Of a DNA stretch of 26,774 nt, positions 1 through 11,337 are shown piece after piece. Positions within the stretch are counted from its first letter, which is position 1. Each line of letters opens with the position of its first letter. The DNA lies in the NCBI GenBank assembly GCA_028701165.1, contig JAQVRG010000002.1, positions 1-26,774 on the forward strand. The letters are read 5' to 3'. The DNA is from Eubacteriales bacterium (lineage in GTDB: Bacteria > Bacillota > Clostridia > Christensenellales > CAG-138). A program made the translations under genes and the position numbers. The notes under the pieces were generated by a model that was not told the DNA's origin, ran no database searches, and saw only the letters and a program-made list of their open reading frames with translations.

Positions 1-1838
1 ACGACCTCTACCTTCATCATGGGTTCAAGCACCACCGAGCCGCCCTTCTCCATGGCTTCCTTCATGGCCATGCTGCCCGCGATCTTGAAGGCCATCTCCG
101 AGGAATCTACCTCGTGGGAGCTGCCGTCCAGCAGCGTCGCCTTGAAGTCAACAAGCTCGTAGCCGCCCAGCGCGCCGCTGTGCGAAGCCTCCTCGATGCC
201 CGCCTTGACGGGCTGGATGAACTCCTTGGGGACGCTTCCGCCGATGGTCTTGTTCTCGAACACGAAGCCGCTGCCGGGTTCGCCCGGCTCGACCTGCACG
301 ATCACATGGCCGTACTGGCCGTGGCCGCCCGTTTGACGCACGAATCGTCCTTCGGCCTTGACGGGCTTGGTGATGGATTCGCGGTACGCCACCTGCGGGT
401 TGCCCACCTTGCACTCCACCTTGAACTCCCGTATCAAACGATCCACGATGATTTCAAGATGCAGCTCGCCCATGCCGGCGATGATGGTCTGTCCCGTTTC
501 GACGTCCGTATAGCTTTTGAAGGTAGGATCCTCTTCGGACAGCTTTTGCAGCGCCATCGACATCTTTTCCTGCCCCGCCTTGGTCTTTGGCTCAATCGCC
601 ACGCGAATGACGGGATCGGGAAACTCCATGCTCTCAAGCAGCACAGGCTGTCCCTGCGAGCAAAGCGTATCGCCCGTGCCGGTGTCCTTTAAACCGCCGA
701 TAGCCGCGATATCGCCCGCGTAAACGGCGTCTACCTCGGTACGGCTGGCCGCATGGATCAGCACCAGCTTGCCTATGCGTTCCTTACACTTCTTGGAAGC
801 GTTATACGCATAGGAACCTTCCTCCAGCTTACCGCTGTACACGCGGAAGAATGCGAGCTTGCCCACAAAGGGATCCGTTACGATCTTGAATACCAACGCC
901 GCAAAGGGCGCCTCGTCCGAACAGGGGATCTCGACGGGCGTTTCGCCGTCAAGCTTGGTCGCCACGGCGGGAGGCACATCCAGCGGGGATGGCATATAGT
1001 CCACAACGGCGTTAAGCAATAGCTGTACGCCTTTGTTACGGTAAGAAGTGCCGCAGGTAACGGGCACAAGGGTGTTGCGGATGGTTCCCTTGCGGATCGC
1101 GCCCATGATCTCCTCCTCGGAGAGGATGACGCCATCCAGATACTTATCCATCAGCTCCTCGTCCACGTCCGCCACGGCCTCCACCACAGCGTCTACCATG
1201 GCGTCCCGGTACTCCTGCGCCATATCGCGCATGTTCTCCGGGATCTCCTCCTCGCGCACGTCCTTGCCCTCGTCGTCATAGTAGACCTCCGCCTTCATCT
1301 TGACCAAGTCAATGATGCCGACGAAATCGGCTTCGCTGCCGATGGGAAGCTGGATGGGCACGGCGTTGGCGCTGAGCCTGTCTTTCATCACCTGCACGAC
1401 GTGGAAGAAGTCTGCGCCGGTTATGTCCATCTTATTGACATACGCGATGCGGGGCACGCCATATTTGCTCGCCTGATGCCAAACGGTCTCGGATTGGGGC
1501 TCTACGCCGCCTTTGGCGCAAAACACCGCCACCGCGCCGTCCAGCACGCGAAGCGAACGTTCCACCTCCACGGTAAAGTCGACATGACCCGGCGTATCGA
1601 TGATGTTGATGCGGCAGTTCTTCCAATAGCAGGTCGTAGCCGCCGACGCGATCGTAATACCGCGCTCCTGCTCCTGCACCATAAAGTCCATGGTCGCTGC
1701 GCCTTCGTGCACCTCGCCAAGTTTGTGGATGCGGCCCGTATAGAACAGCATACGCTCTGTCGTTGTGGTCTTACCGGCGTCTATATGCGCCATGATGCCA
1801 ATGTTTCTCGTGTTTTCCAGGGATGTATCACGCGGCAT
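1..1838 (-). CDS. fusA: Elongation factor G (3' end truncated by window edge)
   Basis: This is the translocation GTPase that moves tRNA-mRNA through the ribosome and, with RRF, recycles ribosomes. I read about 612 codons without interruption from the ATG at 1838 to the left edge, so the last ~80 residues (much of domain V) are missing. Visible GTPase motifs are AHIDAGKT (residues 17-24, P-loop), the QERGITI switch region (57-63), DTPGH (81-85) and NKMD (135-138). Further on, the RQTGGHGQYGHV stretch marks the start of domain IV. The start is fixed by AAAGGAGG (1847-1854), 8 nt upstream. An ATG at 1845 is out of frame. It is the third gene after rpsL and rpsG, 38 nt beyond rpsG, so it belongs to the str operon; tuf would be expected further left. 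The MPRDTSLENTRNIGI N-terminus is of the housekeeping EF-G type rather than Tet(M)-like. Confidence 0.98.
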   Translation of the reverse strand, partial: MPRDTSLENTRNIGIMAHIDAGKTTTTERMLFYTGRIHKLGEVHEGAATMDFMVQEQERGITIASAATTCYWKNCRINIIDTPGHVDFTVEVERSLRVLDGAVAVFCAKGGVEPQSETVWHQASKYGVPRIAYVNKMDITGADFFHVVQVMKDRLSANAVPIQLPIGSEADFVGIIDLVKMKAEVYYDDEGKDVREEEIPENMRDMAQEYRDAMVDAVVEAVADVDEELMDKYLDGVILSEEEIMGAIRKGTIRNTLVPVTCGTSYRNKGVQLLLNAVVDYMPSPLDVPPAVATKLDGETPVEIPCSDEAPFAALVFKIVTDPFVGKLAFFRVYSGKLEEGSYAYNASKKCKERIGKLVLIHAASRTEVDAVYAGDIAAIGGLKDTGTGDTLCSQGQPVLLESMEFPDPVIRVAIEPKTKAGQEKMSMALQKLSEEDPTFKSYTDVETGQTIIAGMGELHLEIIVDRLIREFKVECKVGNPQVAYRESITKPVKAEGRFVRQTGGHGQYGHVIVQVEPGEPGSGFVFENKTIGGSVPKEFIQPVKAGIEEASHSGALGGYELVDFKATLLDGSSHEVDSSEMAFKIAGSMAMKEAMEKGGSVVLEPMMKVEV

Positions 1839-1876
1839 GGGTCATACCTCCTTTCCGCGGAGATTCTCTTTGGGGG

Positions 1877-2347
1877 TTACCACCTGTAATGTGCAAACGC
1901 CTTGTTGGCCTCTGCCATTTTATGGGTGTCTTCCTTCTTCTTGAAGGCGTTACCGGCGGAGTTGCAGGCGTCCATGATCTCGCCCGCGAGACGCTCCATC
2001 ATGGTGCGCTCGCTGCGGGCGCGCGCATAGGACACGAGCCAGCGAAGGCCTAGCGTCTGGCGGCGATCCGCACGGATCTCGATAGGCACCTGATAGGTCG
2101 CGCCGCCGACGCGGCGAGCCTTGACTTCCAGCACGGGCATGATGTTGTTCATGGCCTCTTGGAATACCTCGAGGGGCTCGCGGCCGGTCTTTTCCTTAAT
2201 GATCTCGAAAGCGCCGTAGCAGGCTTTCTGCGCGGTACCGCGCTTACCGTCCAGCATGACCTGGTTGATGAGCTTGGTTACGAGCGTTCCGCCGTACATA
2301 GGGTCTTCAAGAACTTCGCGCTTGGGTATAAATCCACGTCTAGGCAT
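1877..2347 (-). CDS. rpsG: 30S ribosomal protein S7
   Basis: Protein S7 binds the 3' major domain of 16S rRNA, nucleates assembly of the 30S head and contacts E-site tRNA. The protein has 156 residues, the normal bacterial length, and begins MPRRGFIPKREV with the typical GGATYQVPIEI and LRWLVSYAR segments. The start ATG is preceded by AAGGAGG (rev. comp. near 2354-2360), which overlaps the end of rpsL. Only 12 nt separate it from rpsL and 38 nt from fusA, so the three are one transcript. In Escherichia coli, S7 represses translation of its own operon by binding the rpsL-rpsG spacer. Here that spacer is only 12 nt, so the E. coli-type site cannot be present in the same form. Confidence 0.99.
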   Translation of the reverse strand: MPRRGFIPKREVLEDPMYGGTLVTKLINQVMLDGKRGTAQKACYGAFEIIKEKTGREPLEVFQEAMNNIMPVLEVKARRVGGATYQVPIEIRADRRQTLGLRWLVSYARARSERTMMERLAGEIMDACNSAGNAFKKKEDTHKMAEANKAFAHYRW

Positions 2348-2359
2348 AAAGCAACCTCC

Positions 2360-2734
2360 TTATTTCTTGGGGCGCTTTGCGCCGTAGAGGGAGCGGGCCT
2401 GCATACGGCCGGCTACGCCGGCGGTATCCAAAGCGCCGCGGATGATATGGTAACGCACGCCGGGCAGGTCCTTCACGCGGCCGCCGCGGATGAGCACCAC
2501 GGAGTGCTCCTGCAGGTTGTGGCCGATGCCGGGGATGTATGCGGTACCTTCGAGTCCGTCGGTCAGACGGACACGAGCGATCTTACGAAGAGCAGAGTTC
2601 GGTTTTTTGGGGGTCATCGTACGCACCGCGGTGCAAACGCCGCGACGCTGGGGGCACTGCTTGAGGATAGGCGCTGTGGACTTATACTCAACCTGCTCCC
2701 GGCCCTTGCGAACCAACTGGTTAATAGTCGGCAT
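2360..2734 (-). CDS. rpsL: 30S ribosomal protein S12
   Basis: Protein S12 lies at the decoding centre of the 30S subunit and contributes to tRNA selection accuracy. The 124-residue protein has the usual length and the invariant TPKKPNSALRK block (residues 41-51) and RVKDLPGVRYH block (86-96). Lys43 and Lys88, positions where substitutions give streptomycin resistance in other bacteria, are wild-type. Asp89 is the residue that RimO methylthiolates in other species. The start ATG at 2734 follows AAGGAGA with good spacing. It is the first gene of the str operon behind its own promoter (2890-2918) and a structured leader of about 150 nt. Confidence 0.99.
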   Translation of the reverse strand: MPTINQLVRKGREQVEYKSTAPILKQCPQRRGVCTAVRTMTPKKPNSALRKIARVRLTDGLEGTAYIPGIGHNLQEHSVVLIRGGRVKDLPGVRYHIIRGALDTAGVAGRMQARSLYGAKRPKK

Positions 2735-2769
2735 TCAAAAGTATCTCCTTACGTTTGTTTTTGTATATC

Positions 2770-2808
2770 TATATCAAGAAAATCCCCTGCAACCCCTTGA
2801 AGGGGATA
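2770..2808 (-). promoter_or_regulatory. Alternative hairpins in the rpsL 5' leader (possible attenuator)
   Basis: On the minus strand one CCCC block can pair with either of two downstream GGGG blocks. The near pairing gives a tight hairpin, CCCCTT/AAGGGG with a one-base centre or CCCC/GGGG with a 5-nt loop. The far pairing gives a longer stem (AAAAT-CCCC with GGGGATTTT, with a small bulge) that runs into TTTTCTT. This arrangement resembles an antiterminator/terminator pair in the leader of the ribosomal protein operon. The T-run is imperfect, so it may only slow polymerase. No ribosomal protein binding site was recognised. Confidence 0.45.
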
Positions 2809-2859
2809 TTTTCCGCTATAGCAGGCGCGCATTTTTTGCAATCAAAATACGCACAGTCA

Positions 2860-2876
2860 CTCATTATATCAAATGA
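2860..2876 (-). promoter_or_regulatory. 5'-end hairpin of the rpsL transcript
   Basis: CTCATT and AATGAG form a perfect 6-bp stem around a TGATAT loop, starting only about 7 nt after the predicted transcription start (~2883). Hairpins at the extreme 5' end often protect mRNA from decay; that role here is inference. Confidence 0.35.
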
Positions 2877-2889
2877 GCACACCATGCGT

Positions 2890-2918
2890 ATTGTAGCATT
2901 CGGTCAAGCGGGTGTCAA
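2890..2918 (-). promoter_or_regulatory. Sigma-A promoter of rpsL-rpsG-fusA
   Basis: The minus strand shows TTGACA (2913-2918), a 17-bp spacer and TACAAT (2890-2895), one mismatch from the full consensus. An A-tract (AAAAAA) lies just upstream, as in UP elements. It sits immediately after the end of the gene at 2955, so the str genes can be transcribed independently of rpoBC. Confidence 0.9.
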
Positions 2919-2954
2919 ACGTTTTTTACGCGGTTTGCCTCAAATATATTGCCG

Positions 2955-3707
2955 TTAGGCTTGATGCGCTTCGCCGCCGCTTAGCGGCTCCGTCCCCGTA
3001 TAGATGCCCTGCCGCATGCGCTTTTTGGCAAAAACGTAATGCGTAACGCCCTTATCGGCCTCGCTGATCTCAAACCAGCCCCGTTCGCGCATGCCGGCCA
3101 TAAGCGGCAGATCGAACACGCGCAGGTGCGTCTTCTCCTCCGCCGTTTTGCATAGACGCTTGCGCAGCAGGCCGCCCAGCAGGCACGCCGCCAGCACGAC
3201 CGCTAAGAATAGCACGATCGGCAGCGCGGGATGCACGCGCATGAAGCTCTCCCGGATGGGGCGTATGCTCATCAGCAGCAGCGCAAGCAGGCTGACGAAA
3301 AGCGTCGCCGCCGCAGGCAGATATTCGATCATTAGGATACGCTTGCGACAGGCCGAACAGCAGCTGATCTGCAACGGCACCATGGAGCCCGTGCGGGCGA
3401 TGGTCTTCATGCCGATAAAGTTGCTCTTGGTCGTCTTAGGCTCCAAGTTGCCGATATCCACATCCGCATACCATTCCCGTTTGCCCGGCTCCTCCTTGCA
3501 AAGCATACATTGCTCCGGGGTGAACAGCCCGCTCACGCCTTCCTCGGGCATCAGCGATATCGTCACGTCCAGATCGCGCTGCATGCGTTCGGCGTCCTCC
3601 CGGCTCATGCCGGCGACCGTACAGTTATCGCAGTCACGCATATGCAGCAGCGTGCAATATTTCGTGCCGTAAAAGCCGCAATCGGTTTTGGTACGCTCGT
3701 TTGCCAT
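2955..3707 (-). CDS. Cys-rich protein with two membrane segments, unknown function
   Basis: I do not recognise this 250-residue protein. The N-terminal half carries cysteine pairs spaced like metal ligands: C10-x7-C18, C26-DN-C29, C67-ML-C70 and CCSAC at 116-120. Two hydrophobic segments follow (about 130-148 and 161-180), with a short basic loop between them and a soluble tail of about 70 residues. No signal peptide is visible, so the Cys-rich part and tail are probably on the same side of the membrane, most likely cytoplasmic. The ATG at 3707 is preceded by GAGAGGAGA and starts 11 nt after the rpoC stop, so it should be co-transcribed and translationally coupled with rpoC. It occupies the place where many Bacillota have an L7Ae-like ribosomal protein gene. 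A zinc-ribbon or redox-sensing role is possible but unproven. Confidence 0.85.
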   Translation of the reverse strand: MANERTKTDCGFYGTKYCTLLHMRDCDNCTVAGMSREDAERMQRDLDVTISLMPEEGVSGLFTPEQCMLCKEEPGKREWYADVDIGNLEPKTTKSNFIGMKTIARTGSMVPLQISCCSACRKRILMIEYLPAAATLFVSLLALLLMSIRPIRESFMRVHPALPIVLFLAVVLAACLLGGLLRKRLCKTAEEKTHLRVFDLPLMAGMRERGWFEISEADKGVTHYVFAKKRMRQGIYTGTEPLSGGEAHQA

Positions 3708-3718
3708 AGCTTCTCCTC

Positions 3719-7273
<3,555 letters not shown>

Positions 7274-7299
7274 CGTTTCAATACTCCCTTCAGCCTTGG

Positions 7300-10200
7300 T
7301 TATTCGTCGTCCTCGGCGTCGATCACAGAGAAGCCGGCGTCGTCGAAGCTGTCCGTTTCATCATCGTCGTCGATTTCATCATCGTCGTCGAAATCGAAGT
7401 CTTCGTCGAGGTCGAACGCATCATCCGCGCCCATCTGCGCCGCGGGCGCGTCCTCGATGCCCGCGATGTTGACGTCTACGCGCACGTCGTCCTCGTCCTC
7501 CACCATCTCGCCGATCTTGATCTCCTCGTTGGTGTCGGAAAGCACCTTGATGTCAAGACACAGGGATTGCAGCTCCTTGATGAGCACCTTGAAGGATTCC
7601 GGCACGCCCGGCTCCGGCACGTTCTCGCCCTTGACGATGGCCTCGTAGGTCTTGACGCGGCCCACGACGTCGTCGCTCTTGACGGTAAGGATTTCCTGTA
7701 GGGTGTTGGCTGCGCCATACGCCTCCAACGCCCAAACCTCCATCTCGCCGAAGCGCTGCCCGCCAAACTGCGCTTTGCCGCCCAAAGGCTGCTGCGTGAC
7801 CAGCGAGTAGGGGCCTGTGGAGCGCGCGTGAATCTTATCGTCCACAAGGTGATGGAGCTTGAGGTAATACATATAGCCCACGGAAATGCGGTTTTCAAAG
7901 GGCTCGCCCGTACGGCCGTCGTAAAGCACGGTCTTGCCGCCGGGATCCCTGCCCGCCTGTACCAAAAGGTCTTTGATATCCTGCTCGGAAGCGCCGTCGA
8001 ATACGGGCGTGGCGATCTCCCAGCCAAGGGACTTTGCAGCCATGCCCAAATGCAGCTCCAAGACCTGCCCGATGTTCATACGGGAAGGCACGCCCAAGGG
8101 GTTCAGCACGATTTGCAGCGGCGTACCGTCTGGCAAGAACGGCATATCCTCCTCGGGGAGTATGCGGGAAATAACGCCCTTGTTGCCGTGGCGTCCCGCC
8201 ATCTTATCGCCCACGGAGATCTTGCGCTTCTGCGCGATGTACACGCGCACCAGCTCGTTGACGCCGGGGGAAAGCTCATCCTTGTTTTCGCGCGTGAACA
8301 CCTTGACGTCCACGATCACGCCGCCCTCGCCGTGCGGTACGCGCAGCGACGTGTCCCTGACCTCGCGCGCCTTCTCGCCGAAGATGGCGCGAAGCAGGCG
8401 CTCCTCCGCCGTAAGCTCCGTTTCACCCTTGGGGGTGACCTTGCCTACGAGGATATCGCCCGAACGCACCTCGGCGCCGATGCGGATGATGCCGCGCTCG
8501 TCAAGATCCGCCAGCGCATCCTCGCCGACGTTGGGGATATCGCGCGTGATCTCTTCCTCGCCAAGCTTGGTGTCGCGCGCTTCGGTTTCGTGCTCCTCGA
8601 TATGGATAGAGGTATATACGTCCTCTTTGACAAGCTTTTCGCTGATCAGTACAGCGTCCTCGTAGTTATAGCCTTCCCACGTCATAAAGCCGATGAGTAT
8701 GTTGCGCCCGAGCGCGATCTCGCCGTGGTCCGTGCTCGCGCCGTCGGCGATGACCTGCCCTGCTACGACATGGTCGCCAGCCTGCACGATGGGACGCTGG
8801 TTGATGCAGGTGCCCTGATTGGAGCGCTTGAACTTGATCAGATTGTACTTCTGTACGGCGTGGTTTTTATCCGATTCCACAAGGATGTGGGCGGCGTCCA
8901 CGCGCGTAACGACGCCGTCCTCGCGCGCGAGCACCACAACGCCGGAGTCGTGCGCGGCCTTGTATTCCATACCCGTGCCTACCATGGGCGCTTCGGGCAT
9001 GAGAAGGGGCACGGCCTGACGCTGCATGTTGGAGCCCATCAGGGCGCGGTTTGCGTCGTCGTTTTCAAGGAAGGGAATCATCGCCGTCGCCACGGAGACC
9101 AACTGCTTGGGCGAAACGTCCATGTAGTCGACCTCGGTGTTCTTGACCTCGATGATCTGGTCAAGATAACGCGCCACGACGCGGTTGGATTTGAACCATG
9201 TCTTGCCGTCCGTCACCTCGACCTTCTCGTTTGCCTGCGCGACGATGAAATCATCCTCCTCGTCGGCGGTCAGGTATACCACATCGTCGCTGATGGACTT
9301 GTTGACGGAATCCACGCGGCGGTACGGCGCTTCGATAAAGCCGTACTTGTTGATGCGCGCATAGGTGGACAGCGAGTTGATAAGCCCGATGTTGGGGCCT
9401 TCAGGCGTTTCAATGGGGCACATGCGGCCATAGTGGGAATAGTGAACGTCACGCACCTCAAAGGTGGCGCGGTCACGGTTCAAGCCGCCGGGGCCGAGTG
9501 CGGACAGACGGCGCTTATGCGTAAGCTCCGCAAGCGGGTTGGTCTGATCCATGAACTGCGAAAGCTGCGAGGAGCCAAAGAACTCCTTGATCGCCGCCGT
9601 TACGGGGCGGATATTGATGAGGTTGGAGGGCATGGCCGTTTCCATATCCTGCAGGCTCATGCGCTCGCGCACCACGCGTTCCAAGCGGGTAAGGCCGACG
9701 CGGATCTGATTTTGCAGCAGCTCGCCGACGCTGCGGATGCGGCGGTTGCCCAAGTGGTCGATATCGTCGGTGCGGCCGACGCCGTACTCCATGCCCATCA
9801 GATAGCTGATGGACGCGATGATATCCTCCGTCACAATGTGGCGGGGGATCAAGTCGTATACATGGCGCTTGAGGAACGCCTTGGCGGCCTCCTCGTCCAT
9901 CCCCTCGGCCTCGACCTGCGCAAGCAGCTCGACGAGCTTGGGATAAAGCACTTTCTCGTTGATGCCCGCTTCGGCGGGATCAAAGCGCAAATACTTGGAA
10001 GCGTCCACAAAACGGTTGCCGAGTATGCGAAGCGTGCGATCCTGTATCTGCACATACACGCCCTCGACGCCCGCGTTTTCAATGGCCTTCGCCTTAGCGC
10101 GGTCAAGCTTGTCGCCCTTTTGGGCTAAGATCTCGCCGGTAGAGGGGTCGATCACGTCCTCGGCGGCGATCTGGTTATACAAGCGCGACGCCAAGGAAAG

Positions 10201-11031
10201 CTTTTTATTGAATTTGTAACGGCCTACGCGCGCCAAATCATACCGCTTGTCAAAAAACAGGGAGTTGAGAAGGTTGCGCGCCGACTCCTCCGTGGGAGGC
10301 TCGCCGGGGCGCTGGCGCTTATAGATCTCGATCAAGCCGTCCTCGACGGACTTTGTCGTATCCTTTTCCAGCGTTTTAAGCAGGCGGTTCTCCTCGCCTA
10401 AAAGCTCGAGTATCTGCGCGTCTGTGCCATAACCCAGCGCGCGCAGGAGCGCTGTAATAAACACCTTGCGCTGGCGGTCGATCTTGACGTAGAGTATCTC
10501 GTTGCTGTCCGTTTCATATTCCAGCCATGCGCCGCGATTGGGGATGACCTGTGAGGAATAGAGGTTCTTGCCCTCCTTATCGATGGCGCTGCCGTAATAA
10601 ACGCCGGGTGAGCGGACAAGCTGGCTTACGATGACGCGCTCCGCGCCGTTGATGATAAAGGTGCCCTGTTGGGTCATCAACGGGAAGTCGCCCATGAAAA
10701 CGGGTTGTTCCTTGACCTCGCCCGTTTCCTTATTGATAAGACGCACGGTGACGCGAAGCGGCGCGGAATAATTGACGTCGCGCTCCTTGCACTCCTCCAC
10801 CGGATACTTCGGATGCTCAAAGTCGATGTTGTAATCCACAAACTCCAGCACGAGTTTTTCGGAATAATCCGTGATGGGCGAAATATCATCCAAAACTTCC
10901 TTGAGATCCTCTTCGACGAAGCGTTTATACGAATTCTTCTGCACTTCAATGAGGTCCGGCATTTCCAGAACTTCATTGATGCGGGAAAAACTCATGCGCT
11001 TGCGCGTACCCATTTGTACTTCATGCACCAT
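7300..11031 (-). CDS. rpoB: DNA-directed RNA polymerase subunit beta
   Basis: This is the beta subunit, forming one pincer of RNA polymerase with the rifamycin pocket and part of the active site. The protein has 1243 residues, somewhat longer than Bacillus subtilis RpoB. The rifampicin region (SSQLSQFMDQ ... THKRRLSALG) is wild-type at D495, H505 and S510 (E. coli 516, 526, 531). The GDKMAGRHGNKGV block is intact. The excess length is a C-terminal tail: 26 of the last 50 residues are Asp/Glu and none is Lys/Arg, with two DDDDE runs encoded by an 18-bp tandem repeat. The ATG at 11031 follows AGGAG with a 9-nt spacer. Unlike the usual order, no rplL lies upstream; the gene is driven by its own promoter. 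Confidence 0.99.
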   Translation of the reverse strand: MVHEVQMGTRKRMSFSRINEVLEMPDLIEVQKNSYKRFVEEDLKEVLDDISPITDYSEKLVLEFVDYNIDFEHPKYPVEECKERDVNYSAPLRVTVRLINKETGEVKEQPVFMGDFPLMTQQGTFIINGAERVIVSQLVRSPGVYYGSAIDKEGKNLYSSQVIPNRGAWLEYETDSNEILYVKIDRQRKVFITALLRALGYGTDAQILELLGEENRLLKTLEKDTTKSVEDGLIEIYKRQRPGEPPTEESARNLLNSLFFDKRYDLARVGRYKFNKKLSLASRLYNQIAAEDVIDPSTGEILAQKGDKLDRAKAKAIENAGVEGVYVQIQDRTLRILGNRFVDASKYLRFDPAEAGINEKVLYPKLVELLAQVEAEGMDEEAAKAFLKRHVYDLIPRHIVTEDIIASISYLMGMEYGVGRTDDIDHLGNRRIRSVGELLQNQIRVGLTRLERVVRERMSLQDMETAMPSNLINIRPVTAAIKEFFGSSQLSQFMDQTNPLAELTHKRRLSALGPGGLNRDRATFEVRDVHYSHYGRMCPIETPEGPNIGLINSLSTYARINKYGFIEAPYRRVDSVNKSISDDVVYLTADEEDDFIVAQANEKVEVTDGKTWFKSNRVVARYLDQIIEVKNTEVDYMDVSPKQLVSVATAMIPFLENDDANRALMGSNMQRQAVPLLMPEAPMVGTGMEYKAAHDSGVVVLAREDGVVTRVDAAHILVESDKNHAVQKYNLIKFKRSNQGTCINQRPIVQAGDHVVAGQVIADGASTDHGEIALGRNILIGFMTWEGYNYEDAVLISEKLVKEDVYTSIHIEEHETEARDTKLGEEEITRDIPNVGEDALADLDERGIIRIGAEVRSGDILVGKVTPKGETELTAEERLLRAIFGEKAREVRDTSLRVPHGEGGVIVDVKVFTRENKDELSPGVNELVRVYIAQKRKISVGDKMAGRHGNKGVISRILPEEDMPFLPDGTPLQIVLNPLGVPSRMNIGQVLELHLGMAAKSLGWEIATPVFDGASEQDIKDLLVQAGRDPGGKTVLYDGRTGEPFENRISVGYMYYLKLHHLVDDKIHARSTGPYSLVTQQPLGGKAQFGGQRFGEMEVWALEAYGAANTLQEILTVKSDDVVGRVKTYEAIVKGENVPEPGVPESFKVLIKELQSLCLDIKVLSDTNEEIKIGEMVEDEDDVRVDVNIAGIEDAPAAQMGADDAFDLDEDFDFDDDDEIDDDDETDSFDDAGFSVIDAEDDE
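7356..7391. repeat. Perfect 18-bp tandem repeat in the rpoB 3' end
   Basis: Two exact head-to-tail copies of an 18-bp unit (7356-7373 and 7374-7391) encode the two DDDDE runs of the acidic RpoB tail. The 18-bp length keeps the frame, so copy-number change would lengthen or shorten the tail by six residues. Confidence 0.9.
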
Positions 11032-11111
11032 CGTCCGTCTCTCCTAACCACCGTATAAGTACGGCTTATATTGTTGATACGCCCTATCAAGTAAGCATTT
11101 CCATCAAAAGG

Positions 11112-11130
11112 AAAAACATACCCGCGCATG
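11112..11130 (-). promoter_or_regulatory. Short hairpin plus U-run in the rpoB leader
   Basis: On the minus strand CATGC and GTATG can form a 5-bp stem (one G-U pair) around a 4-nt loop, directly followed by TTTTT (11112-11116). It resembles a weak intrinsic terminator or pause site about 80 nt before the rpoB start. The stem is short, so termination would be inefficient at best. Confidence 0.35.
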
Positions 11131-11134
11131 ATCA

Positions 11135-11175
11135 GCACCTTTGCTTTTGCACACGCAAAATGTGCCTAAAGGTGC
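11135..11175 (-). promoter_or_regulatory. Stem-loop in the rpoB 5' leader
   Basis: GCACCTTT (rev. comp. of 11168-11175) pairs perfectly with AAAGGTGC (rev. comp. of 11135-11142). Inside it TTTTGC and GCAAAA form a second 6-bp stem capped by GTGT. The element begins about 20 nt after the predicted start of transcription and lies upstream of the short hairpin at 11112-11130. A regulatory role on rpoBC expression is inference; I could not match it to a known ribosomal-protein leader. Confidence 0.6.
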
Positions 11176-11201
11176 AGACTACCATGCTGACGCAGTTTAT
11201 T

Positions 11202-11230
11202 ATTATATTGCTAGAGTGCAAATCTGTCAA
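11202..11230 (-). promoter_or_regulatory. Perfect-consensus sigma-A promoter of rpoB
   Basis: The minus strand reads TTGACA (11225-11230), a 17-bp spacer, then TATAAT (11202-11207), identical to the housekeeping consensus. A second TTGACAG copy lies 17 bp further upstream (11242-11247) but has no matching -10. AT-rich sequence upstream could act as an UP element. The predicted start near 11195 gives a leader of about 165 nt. Confidence 0.93.
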
Positions 11231-11280
11231 TAGGTTTGCGCTGTCAAGAAAGAATATTTTCTAGCGGGAAATCCCAAGCG

Positions 11281-11303
11281 GCGTCCGCAGCGGGCGCGGA
11301 CGC
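11281..11303 (-). terminator. GC-rich hairpin after the PfkB gene (possible terminator)
   Basis: GCGTCCGC and GCGGACGC form a perfect 8-bp stem around a 7-nt loop, 35 nt downstream of the kinase stop codon and upstream of the rpoB promoter. No real U-tract follows on the minus strand, so intrinsic termination is uncertain. It may act with Rho or simply insulate the two units. Confidence 0.4.
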
Positions 11304-11337
11304 ATAGGCCGGCGCGGGCGGCGCGGCAAAAGCGCGC

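Noticed and set aside
2863..2868. TATAAT on the minus strand as a second rpsL promoter
   Set aside because: The sequence 17 bp upstream (ATACGC) is not a -35 box; the TATAAT lies in the 5'-end hairpin.
7828..10128. 766-residue open frame on the plus strand
   Set aside because: Antisense shadow of rpoB. The translated sequence is rich in His, Leu and Arg with no domain signature and no ribosome binding site.
11242..11247. Second TTGACA upstream of the rpoB promoter as a tandem promoter
   Set aside because: The expected -10 position reads GATTTG, so only the downstream TTGACA forms a full promoter.
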